Below, piece by piece: positions 20,987-32,550 of a stretch of 64,000 bases of DNA. The stretch lies in contig NW_012236491.1 in assembly GCF_000787575.1 (NCBI RefSeq), positions 33,412 to 97,411 on the forward strand, written 5' to 3'. The DNA is from Acytostelium subglobosum LB1. Taxonomy: Eukaryota > Evosea > Eumycetozoa > Acytosteliales > Acytosteliaceae. How positions within the stretch are numbered: position 1 is the first letter of the stretch; each line of letters opens with the position of its first letter. Position numbers and translations under genes: made by a program. The notes below the pieces were generated by a model, which was not told the origin of the DNA, made no database searches, and was given only the letters and a program-made list of their open reading frames with translations.

Positions 20987-23900
20987 TTACTTATTCTTCT
21001 TGAGTGTTCTCTGCTTTTCTGCATGTTGAACTAGCTTCTCCTCGACTGCCAAACCCTTCCTCCTTCTGATCTTGTCCATGTATTGTCTGGCAATGTTGTT
21101 GCCCAAACTGGCTACGTTGGAGCCATGATCCTCCAGCTCCTCCTCGGTTGTGAGCTGGAAGAATGGGTCCTGCTCCAATGTCTCCCAGTGATTGTCAAAG
21201 TACAGCTGAGTGCTCGCTGAGCCCGATGTCTTGATCATAATCTGTTGTGAGAAGCCAAATGATTCGACGACGGGCAGGCGTGCCTGGATACAAAAGATGG
21301 GTGTGCCCTCCTTCATTCCCTCCTTGATGATCTGAGCACGACGTGATGCCAGCACCGAGTACATCTTGCCCAGTGCCGCCGACGACACTTGTATCTCGCA
21401 CAGATAGAGTGCCTCCATCAGACGTTGTGGTCTCGCCTGGAAGGCATTGCGACATGCCTCCTTCATGGTGGAGATGATCTGGCCAGAGATTGGACCGTAC
21501 TTGTCAGAGTAGTCGCCCTCGATAAACTCAATGTCCTCGACGACCATGCAGACGCCCATCATCGGCTCGTCGCACAGCGGGCCTGCGTATGTCGCCAGTT
21601 GGAATCCCGAGACAATGCTATTGTCCAGCTCCACTATCCTCTTGTACTTCTCGTCGCCCTCCAACAGATTGGTCTGCTTGGCAGACATCTCGCTCACACT
21701 GTTTGTGTCCTCGCTCTGCTGATCATCCTCTTCGTTGTCGCTGTTGGTGGACTTGACTGCATCGTCGTCCTTCTGCTCCTCGTCTTGACTGGACTGTAGT
21801 TGTCGAACCTGCTGCTTTGTCTTCTTGAGACTCTGAATGCCACGCTGGAAGGCTGGTCTCCAGACGTCTGACTCTGCATAGCCTGGAACATGATTCAAGA
21901 GAATGTTGGCGCCAATGTGCTTGGGTCCAAAGGCCCAGACCTTGTTGACCTGGCTGGCCCACACATCGCCAGCCTTGATAAACTCGTCAGTGAGCTTCTT
22001 GTGGAACTCCTCGCGGGCTGTCTGCTCGGCCTCCTTCTTGCTGCCCTTCTCGTTCTCTAGCTGCTTGTCCTTCATCTTTCCACCAAGGAACAGGTCGCGC
22101 ATGTTGTTCGAGTTCTTCTCGAGGAAGTCTGTGATGTTCTTGGGCAAGGGGATCGCCTTCACCTTGACATTGACCATCCTGTTGGCAGTTCGCTGTATAA
22201 TCACGTCTCCGTTGGTCGCAATCGGTGATTTGTTGGCATCGCCAATGACAACGGTCTCGCGGAACGGCACGATTGGCGCCGAAACATTAACGTTGATCTT
22301 GGCAAACGTCTCCTTAAGGTCGCGGACACATCGCTCAAGATGCAACTCGCCCGTGGCGACAATGACGTGCTCGCCACTCTCCTGCACGTACACCTCTACC
22401 AGGGGGTCGGCCTGGTTCAGCATCTTCAGGCCGTGGATGAGCTTGGGCATGTCGATGATGTTTTCTGGCTCGATGGCCACCTTGACGATGGGCGATGAGA
22501 CAAACATCATGTTGGCCAGTGGTGGGCATTGCAGGGTGGTGGTGATGGTGGCCGACTTGAGTACCAGGTTGCCAATCTCGCCACCGACACCACAGACATT
22601 GCCTGCGGGCACGGACTCGATCGGCTCAAGACTGCGACCCATCAGCAAGTAGAGATGGGTGATCTCAATCTCTACGACATCGTGTGTTGGCTTGAGTGGG
22701 TCGTATCTTGGTCCAAGCACAAAGACCTTCTGGCCCTTCCTCAGCGTGCCACTGAACACTCTGACCACAGCAACAAACTCGCCTTTGTCCTCTGTCTGAT
22801 TGGTGTTGATGTTGTTGTTAACTACTTGTGGAGGCATCCTCCTTGGGACCACAACAGGTGCTGGTGCTGGTGCTGGGGTTGATTGCGTGTCCTGTGAGGT
22901 CTGTGATGTGCTTGTGGTAGCCTCGTTCAAGCTTGCCTGTGCCATTCGTTGAGCTAGAGGGACGGCTGATGGCTGGACACGACGTGGTGGCACAGTGCGC
23001 TGTACCGTGGCCGACACGCCACGCTTCTCATTCGAGACAAACACCTTGGCGACGTAGGCCACGACATCTGTCTCCTCGCCCTGTTTGCACTCGCGACAAT
23101 CCTTGAGCAGTGATTGTTGTTTCTCTTTCAGCTCCTCGGTGATGTTGGCCGATGAGATCGGCTTGAATATCTTCTCCATTCGTCTGTTTTGTCCATCGAT
23201 TGGATTGGGTAGACAGTCGACAACCATTGACAACACAGCCTCACTCAGTGGTAGCCATGCCTGCATCAATGCCTGCAGCAACACTGATGAATCCTTTGAC
23301 GCCAGATCTCTTGGGTGTATCTTCAATCCAAGCATCGCTACTATCTTGTCCACACGCTCCTTGTCACTATAGTTGTCGTGGTGTCGTGTCGCTGTGTCAG
23401 ATTGATTGGCATGATTAATTGATTTTTGAGTGTACATACATCGAGTCGGCATTGACCATCTTGTGTACCTCCCATATTGAGTTTAGGATGAATGTTACAA
23501 ACATGGGCGACAGGTTACCCTTCTGTGTCTTGTAGATCTTCTTCTCCTTTGGATGATAGTAGTAGTCGCCCCACAATGTCTTGGCCAATATATCCTTCTT
23601 GATTCCAGTCTCTATGTTTGATTGATTGATCGATGTGAACGAATGAGTGAGTGAATGAATGATTGATGCGGCCGATCGCCCATATGTATCGACATACTCT
23701 TGTGACAAAGATCGACAAACTGCTTGACTGTGAATCCCCAGCCTGAGAAGGCGGTGGTGAAGGCGACGTTGCCCTTCTCTGGTGAGAATAGGAATTCGTT
23801 TCCGATCGTTGTTAGGTTGGCAGTCTCTTCGTTGACTTCATCGCTAGCAGCGGCGTCATTGGTGTCAGTTGTCGTGCCCTGTGCTTCGTACTCGCTGATC

Positions 23901-24574
23901 TCCTTCAGAATGATCTCTTCTGATGACAGTGTTCCCGTGACGGCGTTGACCTGCTCAATCACCTTTTTGATGTGCTGGTAGGCTTCGAGAGGCGTCATGT
24001 TCACCTCTGTGATTAGACGATCGATCTTGTTGATGACCAGACATGGACGCACACGCTCTTGGTACGCCTGGCGCAGTACGGCGTGCGTCTGGATGCACAC
24101 ACCCTCGACGGCGTCGACCAGCACGAGCGCGCCATCTGTGATTCTAACAGCCGTCGACACTTCACTGCTAAAGTCTACGTGGCCTGGTGAATCAATGAGA
24201 TTGATCAAATAGTTATTCTGTTGATTGGGGAACAGCAAAGAGATCGATGCTGCCTTCATTGTTATCTCACGTTCCTGCTCATCCTCCAAGAAGTCGAGAT
24301 ACCTCAGCTTGCCAGCCATATGAGGTGATATAATGCCATTAGATGATATCAAACAATCAGATAATGTAGTTTTACCTGTTATTTAATTGAATGATTGATT
24401 GATTGATTGAGCGAGTGAGTGAGTGAGTGAATGAGGTCAAGAGTACGCGCATGAGTTGTATGTATGTATCTTACCATGATCAACATGTGCCAATACACAG
24501 ATATTCCTAATGTTTGATGTAAAGCCTTGTAATGAAGCCAGCAATGCTGGTGTGATCGATGTAATAGGAGGCAT
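20987..24574 (-). CDS. efl1: EFL1/Ria1, elongation factor-like GTPase of 60S subunit maturation
   Basis: Four exons on the minus strand, frame verified: 24475-24574, 23698-24375, 23440-23611 and 20987-23366; about 1109 residues, matching the usual 1100-1120 of the family. It is an EF2-like GTPase: P-loop AHVDHGKTTL (split by intron 1 at the Gly codon), DSPGHVDF, NKID, then the EFL1-typical LAKTLWGDYYYHPKEKKI. Domain II carries an insertion with low complexity (Thr/Ser/Ala/Pro, about residues 400-480), then a second-domain motif near VRVFSGTLRKGQKVFVLGP, domain III/IV (HVIVATGELHLERCVRDL) and domain V (ALYLCEIQVSSAALGKMYSVL). With SBDS it evicts eIF6 from pre-60S ribosomal subunits in the cytoplasm. 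The insertion and the NANILLNHVP/AESDVWRPAFQRG region distinguish it from true EF2. Confidence 0.95.
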
Positions 24575-24902
24575 CTTTTATATCTTTATATATAAAGTAA
24601 GTAAGTAAGTGTTATTATGTATGTTATTAATGTTATTACAACATATAAGTTAGTTGTGTTATTCGTTCGAACGTCTATATTTATATATATATATATATAT
24701 TAATACTTGATGTATGTATGAATGTTTGGTTTCTCAATTAAACGATCATGAGTCGTGTTCATTCTTGACGATTTCCCTTGAACACACATAATCCCATAAA
24801 TTGAGACTTGTAATGTAATCAAAAGCCAAGGTATTGAATTACTATGGCGAATAGTTTGGCATATACATGTAATAATCTGGCAATTTATTACTACTCTGTC
24901 TG
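24575..24902. other. Short spacer between tandem minus-strand genes
   Basis: A 328-bp spacer separating the RBR ligase stop from the EFL1 start, probably the EFL1 promoter. It contains (TAAG)n next to the EFL1 ATG and a (TA)n run at about 24682-24702. No gene is seen. Confidence 0.45.
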
Positions 24903-26530
24903 TTACTTGGCACAATTTGGATTAAGACATGGGAAGTTTCCTCCACATCGATAACAACTGGATCCAGTTTGATTGTTTGATTGATTGATTGAGTTAGTAT
25001 CACTTGTATGTTAACCATGCAAATACAATCCAAGCCAAATATAATGGTATACTTACAAATGCCATTGACACCTGCAGGTCATGTGATTACAACCTTCTCT
25101 CTTCTCAACGGTAGCACTACACTTTGGACACTTTCTAAAACCTTTCTCTTGGACGACCTTTTCAAACAGTGTATCACCTTGTCCATTCTCCTTGAGCCAT
25201 TGTTGATACTTCTCACAACTAGTACCCTCATGATACGCTGTCTTGCACTTTAAACATTGAACCCTGTATGATTGATTGATTGAAATGTGAGTGAGTGGAT
25301 TGATTCCATGTGGTGATCCAAGTTTGATTGATTGAGTGGATACCTACTTCTTACACTTTGGACACTCGAATCTTGCCACATCACCTTCGTTGATGAATGC
25401 ATATTCACAGTTTGGCGTTGTGCATAATGCAAAGTCGGCACTGGTACTGATCAACCTGTCCAAACATGATGTGCTGTACTTCAAGTACAACTCATCACCG
25501 ACCAAGATCTGTATATCAATCGGTACGACCTCAGTCTTACAAGTAGGTGTTGGACACTAGGTTAGGGTGTGATGGTGTTAGAGCAAGGGCAAGGTCAAGG
25601 GCAAGGGCGAGGGCAAGGGCAAGGGTATGAGGGTAACTTACAACAATTGGGTTGGCTCTATCCTTTATCTTATCTTGACAATAACTCTGCATACATTCTA
25701 CACAATACTGATGAGCACATCCTGATAGGGTATGTAAGTTATCAATCTCGTAGGTATTGAAACATATCTGGCATTCGACTGGCTCTTGCTCCACGACCAA
25801 ACTAATATTTGTTTGTTTGATTTGATCATCTGATATTCGCATCCTTTCCAACTCTACATAGGACATGTCTTCATCGAGTTGTTCTCTATACATTCTTGCC
25901 AATAACTCTTTATCCTCTTGTTCATCCTGTAGTTGTATTAATCTAATTTGTTCCAGGTCCTTCTTATCAATGTGTCCTCCATACTGATCGTCCAAACATA
26001 GATCCTTGCGCCAATCATACGGTGGCTCCACCGGTTCATCATCATCATCATAATCATATTCATTATTATTAAACTTGTATGAACTACTTCTACTTGATGT
26101 TGTTGTTGTTGTAGTTGTTGTAGTTGTACCATTGATTTTGTTTGTTGTTGTAGACTTTGATGTAGTTGTTGATATTGATGTTGATTGTACACCATCATCA
26201 TCTTCAAAGTATGTATGACCATAATCATCCATGTCATCATCTACTGTGACAATGTTATCTGGTACATATAGAGCCAATGCATCCAGACATGCTACCAGTA
26301 TATCATCAGACTTGTACTTGGACTGTACATACTCTGTAAGATTGTTAATAAACTTAAGATCTAAGTCTTGTTTGTTGTCCAAGTTAGTTCAATCAATCAA
26401 TCAATCAATCAATCATTCAATCAATCATATACATACTTATAGCAGTAAGATATTGGTTTAGAGTACCATCATTGTTCAACAGGGTATTGGTCTTTATATA
26501 ATCTTTGAGGACACTTGTTGTATCCTCCAT
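24903..26530 (-). CDS. RBR-type (RING-IBR-RING) E3 ubiquitin ligase
   Basis: Five exons on the minus strand: 26437-26530, 25642 to about 26366 (26360 is an equally in-frame acceptor), 25348-25556, 25057-25263 and 24903-24957; about 429 residues. The N-terminus is acidic with Ser/Thr runs and a Glu/Gln-rich helix. RING1: CQICFNTYEIDNLHTLSGC, HQYCVECM, then CPTPTC after intron 2. IBR: CTTPNCEYAF, FECPKCKK, VQCLKCKTAYHEGTSC. RING2: FRKCPKCSATVEKREGCNHM, TCRCQWHFCYRCGG. The Cys in EGCNHM is the expected thioester-forming residue of RBR ligases, so the enzyme looks catalytically intact. The protein stops soon after RING2 (LNPNCAK). No UBL, RWD or Ariadne domain is visible, so the subfamily is open. 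Intron 2 contains a G-rich minisatellite on the plus strand. Confidence 0.93.
25583..25634 (+). repeat. G-rich (GGGCAA)-type minisatellite in an RBR gene intron
   Basis: The plus strand carries repeated GGGCAA/GGGCGA units with at least five G triplets separated by 3 bases, which satisfies the usual G-quadruplex pattern. It lies in the 25557-25641 intron of the minus-strand RBR gene, so G is on the template strand and the RNA is C-rich. A related tract occurs at 40299-40349. Confidence 0.8.
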
Positions 26531-27260
26531 CTATTACTTGTAGTGTTTATGTGTCTGTTTGTAAAAGTGTATATATGTTTGGTATTATAACAATGTGTTA
26601 TGATTGTTATTGATCCAAGCAAGATGAGTAGTATTAAGTTGGGTTTAGATATTTGATCATCGGTCAATATTCTCTACTTTCCACCAGTTTTCCACATCAC
26701 CCCACTTGACACTTGAAGAGAGTACTTTCGATCTCATCACCTGACATCACACCAACAACAATCTGACTCGGCAATCAAAGAGTCGTCACTCACTTCAATT
26801 TCATTGACTTATCTTTTTTTATTTATTTGTATCTGTATACATATAATTACCAGTTTTAGAATTAACTCATCTTTATAATCGTGATGGGCTTTTGTGTTGT
26901 GTGTGAGTGTGGGGGAATTGATGATGCCCCTTCGTAACAATGAGATTGATGAGTACCCCCAACAGATCAATCAAAACAATTGAGTTGTTTCAACTTGGAG
27001 TTATGTTGACCACACACCATCAAGATACTCACAATGCTTCTCTGCCTTTATCTTGTTCGAATACAGTATCTCAACATTGGGCTCACACTCACACCTTTAA
27101 CTCATTCACTTACTTGCTCTCATTTATCTCATCTCTATTCATACATACACCAAAGTATTAGTACTTCTTCTTCACTCTCTCTTAAGTTAGTTAGTTAGTT
27201 AGTATTGTATTTGTAGTAGTAGTAGTCGTAATAGTAATAGTAAATATATAAATATATAAA
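26531..27260. other. Divergent promoter region
   Basis: A 730-bp spacer between the RBR ligase and the acid lipase, both starting outward. It has a T-rich stretch at about 26810-26830 and (TTAG)n just before the lipase ATG. Open frames here are short and unconvincing. Confidence 0.45.
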
Positions 27261-28556
27261 ATGATTATTAGTAAAGTGATAATATTTGTTATTGTTGCAA
27301 CAACTTTGTTGTGCTTGGTAACACCTTGCATAAATGCAACGATGATTAGACATGGTGGCGATGATCTTAAAACATTCGTGGAGATAGTCAATGGTCATGG
27401 ATATCCTTGTGAACAACATTATGCTACGACAGAGGATGGTTATATATTGGGTTTGTTCCGCATACCATATGGCCGTTCAGGTCCAAGCAACCAAACACGT
27501 CAGCCAGTGCTCCTGCAGCATGGTCTACTCGACTCATCCATCACATGGATCATAAACGAGCCATCAGAGTCACTGGCCTACATCCTGGCCGACGCAGGAT
27601 ACGACGTTTGGATGGGCAACAACCGCGGCAACACATACAGCACCAACCACACGACCATCCCCGTCACGGACAAGCGCTTCTGGGAGTTCTCGTTCGACCA
27701 CATGGGCTGGTACGACCTGCCCACCACCGTCAACTACGTGCGCCTCGCCACATCATACAACAGCATGCCCTACATCGGTCACTCCGAAGGCACGATCCAG
27801 GCATTCATTGGTTACATGCACAACGAGTCGCTGGCCGAGTGGGCGCCATTGTTCCTCGCGCTAGGACCCGTGGGCAACGTAACACACATCAGCAACAATG
27901 GTCTGCGACTGCTGGCGGACTTGCGTGCCGACGATCTACTGGCCCTGTTTGGCGAGGAGCGATTCCTGCCCACGCCCGAGAAGCTTCGCACGACCTTTGT
28001 CGACTTTTGTATCGCCTGTGACGAGTGCTGTGCCACCGTCATCGAGTTCCTCTGCGGTCCGCATCGTGGCGCCTTCAATGACAGTCGCATGCCAGTCGTC
28101 TCTGGTCATGAGCCAGCCGGTACCTCTGTTCAAAACATCCGTCACTGGGCACAAGATGTCCGTAGCAAGCAATTCCAAATGTTTGATTATGGTCCACTTG
28201 GTAATTATGATCATTACAAACAGTATGTATATCAATCACTCAGGGATGGTACCATCTCAATCACACACTAACATTCAATCAATCATATCAATCAATGAAT
28301 GAATCATAGGTTGAAGCCACCAGTATATGATGTATCAAAGTTCCCAAGCAGTGTAAAGGTTGCTTTGTTCTCTGGTGGATTGGATGAGTTGGCTGATCCA
28401 GTTGATGTGGCAGACTTGGTCGCACAACTACCCCAACAATCAGTGATTGACTGGCAAAAGATACCAGACTATGCCCATTTAGACTATGTGTGGGCTTTGG
28501 ATGCACATGAGATAATCTATCCAGTCCTAATCCAACTCATTCAACAATCATTCTAA
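27261..28556 (+). CDS. Lysosomal acid lipase-like alpha/beta hydrolase
   Basis: Two exons, 27261-28222 and 28310-28556, in frame; about 402 residues, the usual size for the acid lipase family. An N-terminal signal peptide (IISKVIIFVIVATTLLCL) is followed by the family hallmark HGYPCEQHYATTEDGYILGL, the oxyanion segment VLLQHGLLDSS and DVWMGNNRGNTYS. The nucleophile elbow is GHSEGT with Ser175; the second exon supplies Asp346 (GGLDELADP) and His377 (YAHLDYVW), completing the triad. Family members hydrolyse cholesteryl esters and triglycerides in lysosomes; several paralogues exist in dictyostelids. The intron separates the nucleophile from the other two triad residues and has a CACTAAC branch site. 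Confidence 0.94.
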
Positions 28557-28731
28557 TTAAATTAACAATTAAATTAACAAACCACTGACAAGTTGACTTT
28601 TCCAAAAGATCATCCAGCCCCTAAACTTCTGGAAAATGGGCCCACCTGACTTCCATACCTGCCCAGCCAATCTTTCAAGGTTGGTGATGATGATCATTTG
28701 TTGATTAGCGAATTGATTGAATAGAGATAAT

Positions 28732-29696
28732 GAATAAAGAGAATCTGAGGAGCTTGATAGTCCTTGGAAGGACAGGTTAGTACTCATCCCTCCCTCAATC
28801 AATCAATCAATCACTAACTTAACTTTTTCATTTAATTCATGAAGGCAATGGCAAGAGTGCTTGTTGTAATGTAATTACTGGAACAGATTTGTATAAGGAG
28901 GCCAATGGGTTATTGAGTCAGAATATATTAGGGAAGTTCCAGACAGAGACTATCCAAATAGGTGATCTATGGTACCAAGTCATTGATACCATGGGCATTG
29001 GCGGCCACGATTCTACTTTGCAAAAATCAATATCCGATCTGATCCAAACGCTTGTAACTCTTAATCAAGGTGTACATCAAGTGTTCTTTGTTATAAAGGA
29101 TCGATTCTCTGATGTGGAGCAAATAGCCTTCCGCCTCCTAACCTCTGTAATCTTCAAAGAGGAGGTGTTGCAGTACGTGACCATCGTTTGTACAAACAGT
29201 AAAATCTTCAACAATCCCGCCAAGGTCGAACAAGAGTTGTCCGCCCTCAACAAAGATAATAAGATCGTAAGTCGATTGATCATGATCACAAACCAAACTC
29301 ACTGTTCACTCATTCATTCATTCAATGTATCTATTATTATTAATCGAACAAAAGGGACCAATCATCAAAAGTTGCAACAAGATATTGTTTGTTGACAATC
29401 CTCCCATTAATGATGATGATGACGAGCACTCACAGGCCAATGCACAAAAGAAGAGATTGCGATCCAGAGAGATAATGCTTGACCATCTCAACAAGTGTGA
29501 TACGCTATACGTACCAACGCTCAACACCTGGGAGACGATCAAACGGAGGATAGAATGTCTCAAGGGAGATTACCCGATGCTATCATACCTAATCGACGCT
29601 GTATTCCATCTTCTATTGGCACTGCTCTTCTCAAAGCTTGGAGCTGGTTTGGGAATTCTCGGTGTAATGCTCAACAGGGCATTTAGTCGACGATAA
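28732..29696 (+). CDS. AIG1/GIMAP-family GTPase
   Basis: Three exons: 28732-28777, 28845-29266 and 29355-29696; about 269 residues. The first exon is only 46 bases and ends inside the P-loop, which is completed after splicing as GRTGNGKSACCNVITG (residues 13-28). Later motifs fit AIG1 GTPases: the DTMGIGG switch II segment, the helix with VTLNQGVHQVFFVIKDRFSDVEQ, VTIVCTNSK in the G4 position, and KILFVDNPP in the G5 position. The C-terminus is hydrophobic (YLIDAVFHLLLALLF, GAGLGILGVML), compatible with membrane anchoring like GIMAP proteins. The donor of intron 1 is GTTAGT, weaker than the genome norm. Function in amoebae is unknown; plant and vertebrate members are involved in immunity and lymphocyte survival. 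Confidence 0.88.
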
Positions 29697-29893
29697 CTAA
29701 TTATCATTATAATTATCTCTATCTGTTCATGTATTTATAAATGAGCTCAAATGAATGAAAGAAGTTGTAAAATTTGCAATTTCTTCGTTTTTTTGAACAC
29801 AACTTCATTCGAGATCACTTTCATTCATTCATTTATTTATTAAAAGAGATAATACATTCATTCATACTTATAATAGTAGTAGTTATTAGTAGT

Positions 29894-32456
29894 ATGAGTT
29901 CAAAGCATCAACATCAGCAGCCGAGCATGATGGGCTTTGAGAGCTACTTGTTGAGCGAGAATGGTGATGGTGGTGGTGACGGCAGCCTCCTCAACAACTT
30001 CAATCCAAAGGATACATTGTTGTTTGATTACCTACCCTTTGTTCGATTCAATCCAGATAGCAAACAACAACATCATCAACATAAAGGTGGATTCAGTTTC
30101 AGTAATATCAACAACAACAACAACAATAACAACAATGATAGTACTGGCGAAGGCGAAAACATGAACAAAACAAGTGATTCATCTTCATCATCGTCGTCAT
30201 CAACAACAACATCATCATCATCAGCGGATGAACTTGGTGTACTCATGATTGTGATGATCAATGGTGACATCTACTTCTACCCAACCGATACCGAACGATT
30301 GAACATGTTGACAAGCAAGCTCACTCAGTCCCAATCCGCGACGACACAAGCACAGACACAGACATCATCATCAACACCAACACAGACATCATCATCAACA
30401 TCAACAAGTAATGTTGATTCAGATACAGGAGGCGACACAACAACAAAGAACAAGTATCAAAAGATGAATATAGCATTAAGTATGAATCAAGAGCATAGGG
30501 TACACACGATGGACTTTATAGAGGGCGATTCACAAGTGTCAACGACACCGGCATCAAACGGTGTCGTGGGCAGTGGCGAGATCAACTCAAAGCTCAAGGA
30601 CATCCTCTTCAACATCGACTCTCCCAATCCACCATTCCGTTATCGACGACCTCGCAAAGTACTCCTCTCACACGACAAGCGACTCCTATTAATCATTGGA
30701 TGTTATTACAAAGGACTGCGATGTCTGACAGTGTAAGTCACACGTGACCCATGATTGAGTTGATGAGTCAGTGAATGAATGATCACTAACTCAATCAATC
30801 ATTCAATCAATCAAACATAGATACAAGATCAATGAGGAAGGACCGAACTACTTCCAGTTGATCTTTTATGATACAAGCATGGCTTACATTGACGCGTGTT
30901 TCTCATCGGACAGTCAGATGCTCGTGGCAATATTATCGCGATTCCCAAACTATCTGTTCTTTCTCCAACTACCCATTGCCAAGAAGCTATCACTGGACGC
31001 ATTGAAACTGCACAATCAGTATCGACAGCAGTTCTGCACGCACAATCAGTCGACACCCGCGCCCCCCGTCGGCTCGGTCGACTTCACTGGCCTCTCAAAC
31101 AGCCTGTATCAGCAGCAGAGCGCGTCATTTGACCTGTGGCTCAAGTCATCGACGGTGAGCTACGACCCGCGCAAGATAGGCCCTCTTGCGATCATTGGCC
31201 CGGCCAAGAACACGTTCGGCCTGCCGTTCTGCCCGACACACATCTCTTGCAACCCAACGCCACGACTGGACCGCATCGAGAACTTTGAGTACGTCACGTG
31301 GAACGACGATGGACTGGGCGAGTACTGCTTGTGGAATGTGTCACGCGAGTCTCAGTCGGCAGCCATTCTATCGAACAAGTCAATGCCCTCGCTCAAGTTT
31401 GAGTGGATGACACGTCTGATCGGACCCATTGTACCCGATCGCGTATGGATCGACAAGGAGACATCGCCCAAGAACTACATCATCAACATGGAGTTCTCGC
31501 CCAAGGGCGATCTGGTGATGGTGATAGTCAAGCGCGAGAACCATGACAATCGATCAAAGACAGCGAATGGAGTTGGAATGCAGGTGATCAGTGGCAACAT
31601 CAAGGCGCAGCAGCAGCAAGGACGCGAGGAGTCTGCAGACGAGCAGCTCAAGCAGACGGGCATGGTTGGGGGCGATCCCGCCAGCCCGTGGATACACGTG
31701 GCCGACTCGGTCGACCAGATCCTTACGTCAAAGTGGACCGAGTCGTTGTTCTTTGGCAGCGGCGAGTCGCCCTCAGTGCTGATCCGCGGCGTGGGCATCT
31801 GCGAGATGGTGTCGCGGACCAGCTGCGCGCTGTTTACAAACGGCACCGACGAATTCAATCACTGCTCCAACTACCTACAGCTGGGACGCTATCATCGACT
31901 GTGGATGAATCACATGTCCAACATCTATCTCATTACTCTGACGCCCAAACACAACGACTACATCGAGTGGCAGCGCGTGTTTGAGCAGAAGGACAAGGCG
32001 CAGTTTAAACTGTCATTGAAGCTTGTTGGTTACAATCTGTTGGATGGCGGTGGCACCACTGGCTCGGGTGGCGCAGGCGGAGGCGCAGCCAAGAACGCCG
32101 ACCACCACACCAACGGCCACCAACACCACGCACCTGCGCAACAGACCAAAGGCTCGAGCAAACAGGCGAACCAAAAGTTGATGAACGATATGCTGGCATT
32201 GTTGTCCTACAACAACAACACGATCTCTGAGCGCAATGGACGTGGCGAAGGCGATGCCTATCTGGGCGTCCAACTCTATCGATGCAGTTGCTGCAAGCAA
32301 ACATTGGTGAAGCCATTGATCTGCGGCTACTGCAAAACCGTTGCATATTGCTCCAAGCAATGTCAACATGAGCATTGGGTCACACACAAGGATTCATGCA
32401 AGCAGACACCAGCCCCCAATCCTCCATCACTACAACAGCACTATGCGCAGAAATGA
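29894..32456 (+). CDS. MYND zinc-finger protein with long unrecognised N-terminal region
   Basis: Two exons, 29894-30732 and 30821-32456, in frame; about 824 residues. I chose the ATG at 29894 because the upstream in-frame sequence is AT-rich leader. The first half mixes short ordered pieces (LLFDYLPFVRFNPD, DELGVLMIVMINGDIYFYP, RYRRPRKVLLSHDKRLLLIIG) with poly-Asn, Ser and Thr runs. The middle third is ordered and rich in aromatic residues, with a WD-like feel (FEYVTWNDDGLGEYCLWNV, LIGPIVPDRVWI, NMEFSPKGDLVMVIV), so a beta-propeller is possible but not shown. A Gly/His-rich linker leads to a MYND finger at about residues 768-806: CSCCKQTLVKPLICGYC, AYCSKQCQHEHWVTHKDSC. MYND fingers bind Pro-rich peptides; no SET domain is visible. 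Convergent with the FNIP array. Confidence 0.88.
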
Positions 32457-32550
32457 TCATCGGACCCTCGACCCATAGATTATTAAACACACGTGCATGC
32501 AAGCGTTCAACACTTGGACAACCTCAATGTTCATTCATTCATTCTTTTAT

